A stretch of DNA of 64,000 bases from Crotalaria pallida (lineage: Eukaryota; Streptophyta; Magnoliopsida; Fabales; Fabaceae). Below are positions 62,761-64,000 of the stretch, piece after piece. The first letter of the stretch is position 1. Each line of letters begins with the position of its first letter. The notes below the pieces were generated by a model. The model was not told the DNA's origin, ran no database searches, and was given only the letters and a program-made list of their open reading frames with translations. Made by a program: the position numbers and the translations under genes. The stretch spans positions 106,025,290 to 106,089,289 of the forward strand of contig CM075649.1 in NCBI GenBank assembly GCA_037953625.1, given 5' to 3'.

Positions 62761-64000
62761 GGAATGTGTATTATGACTTATAATAACCATTAGAATGATC
62801 CTAAACATTGCTTGATTCCCCAAGGGAGGTAGAGATTGTAGCATGAGTCCTTGGAGGTTCTATCAAGTGTAGAATGGTTAAGAGAGTATTCTAAAGTCTT
62901 AGAATGGTCTAGGAATGTGTATTAGGACTTATAATAACCATTAGAATGATCCTAAACATTGCTTGAGTCCCCAAGGGACGTAGAGGGTCTTGCATGAGTC
63001 CTTGGAGGTTCTAACAAGTGTAGAATGGTTAAGAGAGTATTCTAAAGGCTTAGAATGGTCTAGGAATGTGTATTAGGACTTATAAGAACCATTAGAATGA
63101 TCCTAAACAATGCTTGAGTCCCCAAGGGACATAAAGGGCGTAGCATGAGTCCTTGGAGGTTCTATCAAGTGTAGAATGGTTAAGAGAGTATTCTAAATTC
63201 TTAGAATGGTCTATGAATGTGTATTAGGACTTATACGAACCATTAGAATGATCCTAAACAATGCTTGAGTCCCCAAGGGACATAGAGGGTGTAGCATGAG
63301 TCCTTGGAGGTTCTAACCGGTGTAGAATGGTTAAGAGAGTATTCTAAAGGCTTAGCATGGTCTAGGAATGTGTATTAGGACTTATAATAACCATTAGAAT
63401 GTCCTAAACATTGCATGGTACCCCAAGGGACGTAGAAGGGTGTAGCATGAGTCCTTGGAGGTTCTAACAAGTGTAGAATGGTTAAGAGAGTATTCTAAAG
63501 GCTTAGAATGGTCTAGGAATGTGTATTATGACTTATAAGAACCATTAGAATGATCCTAAACAATGCTTGAGTCCCCAAGGGACATAGAGGGTGTAGCATG
63601 AGTCCTTGGAGGTTCTAACAAGTGTAGAATGGTTAAGTGAGTATTCTAAAGGCTTAGAATGGTCTAGGAATGTGTATTAGGACTTATAAGAACCATTAGA
63701 ATGATCCTAAACAATGCTTGAGTCCCCATGGGACATAAAGGGTGTAGCATGAGTCCTTGGAGGGTCTATCAAGTGTAGAATGGTTAAGAGAGTATTCTAA
63801 ATTCTTAGAATGGTCTATGAATGTGTATTAGGACTTATACGAACCATTAGAATGATCCTAAACAATGCTTGAGTCCCCAAGGGACGTAGAAGGGTGTAGC
63901 ATGAGTCCTTGGAGGTTCTAACAAGTGTAGAATGGTTAAGAGAGTATTCTAAAGGCTTAGAATGGTCTAGGAATGTGTATTATGACTTATAAGAACCATT
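62761..64000 (+). repeat. Long-range repeat, right copy (9226-bp offset)
   Basis: CTTGATTCCCC (62811), CTAAAGTCTT (62891), GTCTTGCATG (62987), ACCGGTG (63317) and GCATGGTACC (63413) each sit exactly 9226 bp after their counterparts at 53585-54187. The copy continues to the window end, so its full length is unknown. GGAGGGTCTATC near 63760 is a private change. The left part of its first unit comes from a Q-like monomer, so the copied block has a mosaic left edge. Confidence 0.8.

Larger units (their letters stand above)
1..64000 (+). repeat. 151-bp satellite DNA array, whole window
   Basis: The motif CATGAGTCC recurs every 151 bp, for example with its first C at 18, 169, 320, 471 and 622, and the pattern runs to the last base. 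That gives about 424 monomers, all head to tail on one strand; I saw no inverted monomer and no foreign insertion. The commonest monomer has about 60 G+C in 151 bases, with roughly twice as many G as C on the strand shown. Reading frames rotate each unit because 151 is not a multiple of 3, and stops occur in every frame, so the array is non-coding. Length changes are rare: a few 1-bp changes, a 5-bp and a 9-bp deletion, and a 152-bp form on the right. Such arrays are typical of eukaryotic centromeric or heterochromatic blocks; that location is inferred. The satellite family and species are not recognised. Confidence 0.98.
46501..64000 (+). repeat. Satellite domain III (K/M/N/P/Q families)
   Basis: From about 46.5 kb the monomer set changes. 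New markers are ATTCTAAATTC in place of ATTCTAAAGGC, GACATAAAGGG, CATTGGAAAG or CATTAGAAAG, CCCCATGGGAC, ACCGGTG and GGTACCCC. Many units are 152 bp because the junction reads GTAGAAGGG rather than GTAGAGGG. Markers common on the left (CCCAAACGG, AACGG, GATCGTA) are essentially absent. HOR units are longer: 1663, 2118 and 2420 bp, with a 9226-bp recurrence across the domain. The monomer is clearly homologous and in the same orientation as in domains I and II, so this is a diverged homogenisation domain of one satellite and not a second family. No gene is present. Confidence 0.88.

Noticed and set aside
1..64000. CRISPR array, because of the many regularly spaced repeats.
   Set aside because: The period is 151 bp with no short conserved repeat separated by unique spacers. 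The whole unit is repeated, there are no cas genes, and the scale and HOR order are those of satellite DNA.
1..64000. CENP-B box or other known centromere protein motif in the monomer.
   Set aside because: No segment resembles the CENP-B box pattern (TTCG...A..CGGG core). Centromere identity therefore cannot be supported by motif.
1..64000. tRNA, rRNA or other structured RNA genes hidden in the array.
   Set aside because: No tRNA arm motifs, Pol III box pairs with a terminator, or rRNA-like conserved cores were seen. The dyads are short and belong to every monomer.

Overview
The whole 64-kb window is one uninterrupted head-to-tail satellite DNA array. It consists of about 424 copies of a 151-bp monomer, all in the same orientation, with GC near 40 %. 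I found no protein gene, RNA gene, transposon, CRISPR array or unique-sequence island. This implies a eukaryotic chromosome, in a centromeric, pericentromeric or other heterochromatic block. The species cannot be named from the sequence: I do not recognise the monomer family, and both plants and animals have satellites of this size. Chromatin state and centromere function cannot be read from DNA alone.

Monomers are numbered here from the C of the near-invariant motif CATGAGTCC (base 1 to base 151). They fall into discrete subfamilies, which I call A to J and, in the right part, K, M, N, P and Q. Each is marked by a linked set of substitutions, and each occurs in a preferred order, giving higher-order repeats (HORs). 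By eye, subfamilies differ at roughly 5-10 % of positions, whereas equivalent monomers in neighbouring HOR copies are often identical.

Layout. (1) About 1-25.2 kb: subfamilies A-G. The clearest unit is a 7-monomer, 1057-bp HOR (A-B-C-D-G-E-F) around 11.2-18.4 kb. To its left is a more scrambled zone of B/D/E/F' alternation and 6-, 10- and 13-monomer duplications. (2) About 25.2-46.5 kb: the same families plus H, I and J, with short local amplifications of 4, 5 and 6 monomers. (3) About 46.5-64 kb: a clearly different domain with monomers K, M, N, P and Q. Many of its units are 152 bp long, and its HORs are 11, 14 and 16 monomers (1663, 2118 and 2420 bp). A segment near 53.5 kb returns at 62.8 kb with a constant 9226-bp offset.

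The array appears to have grown by repeated tandem duplication of multi-monomer blocks (unequal exchange or replication-based amplification). The evidence is private mutations copied at exact multiples of the monomer length, plus hybrid monomers at out-of-register joins. Two short inverted repeats are kept in most monomers. Many diagnostic differences are CG to TG/CA transitions, as expected if the DNA is or was cytosine-methylated.
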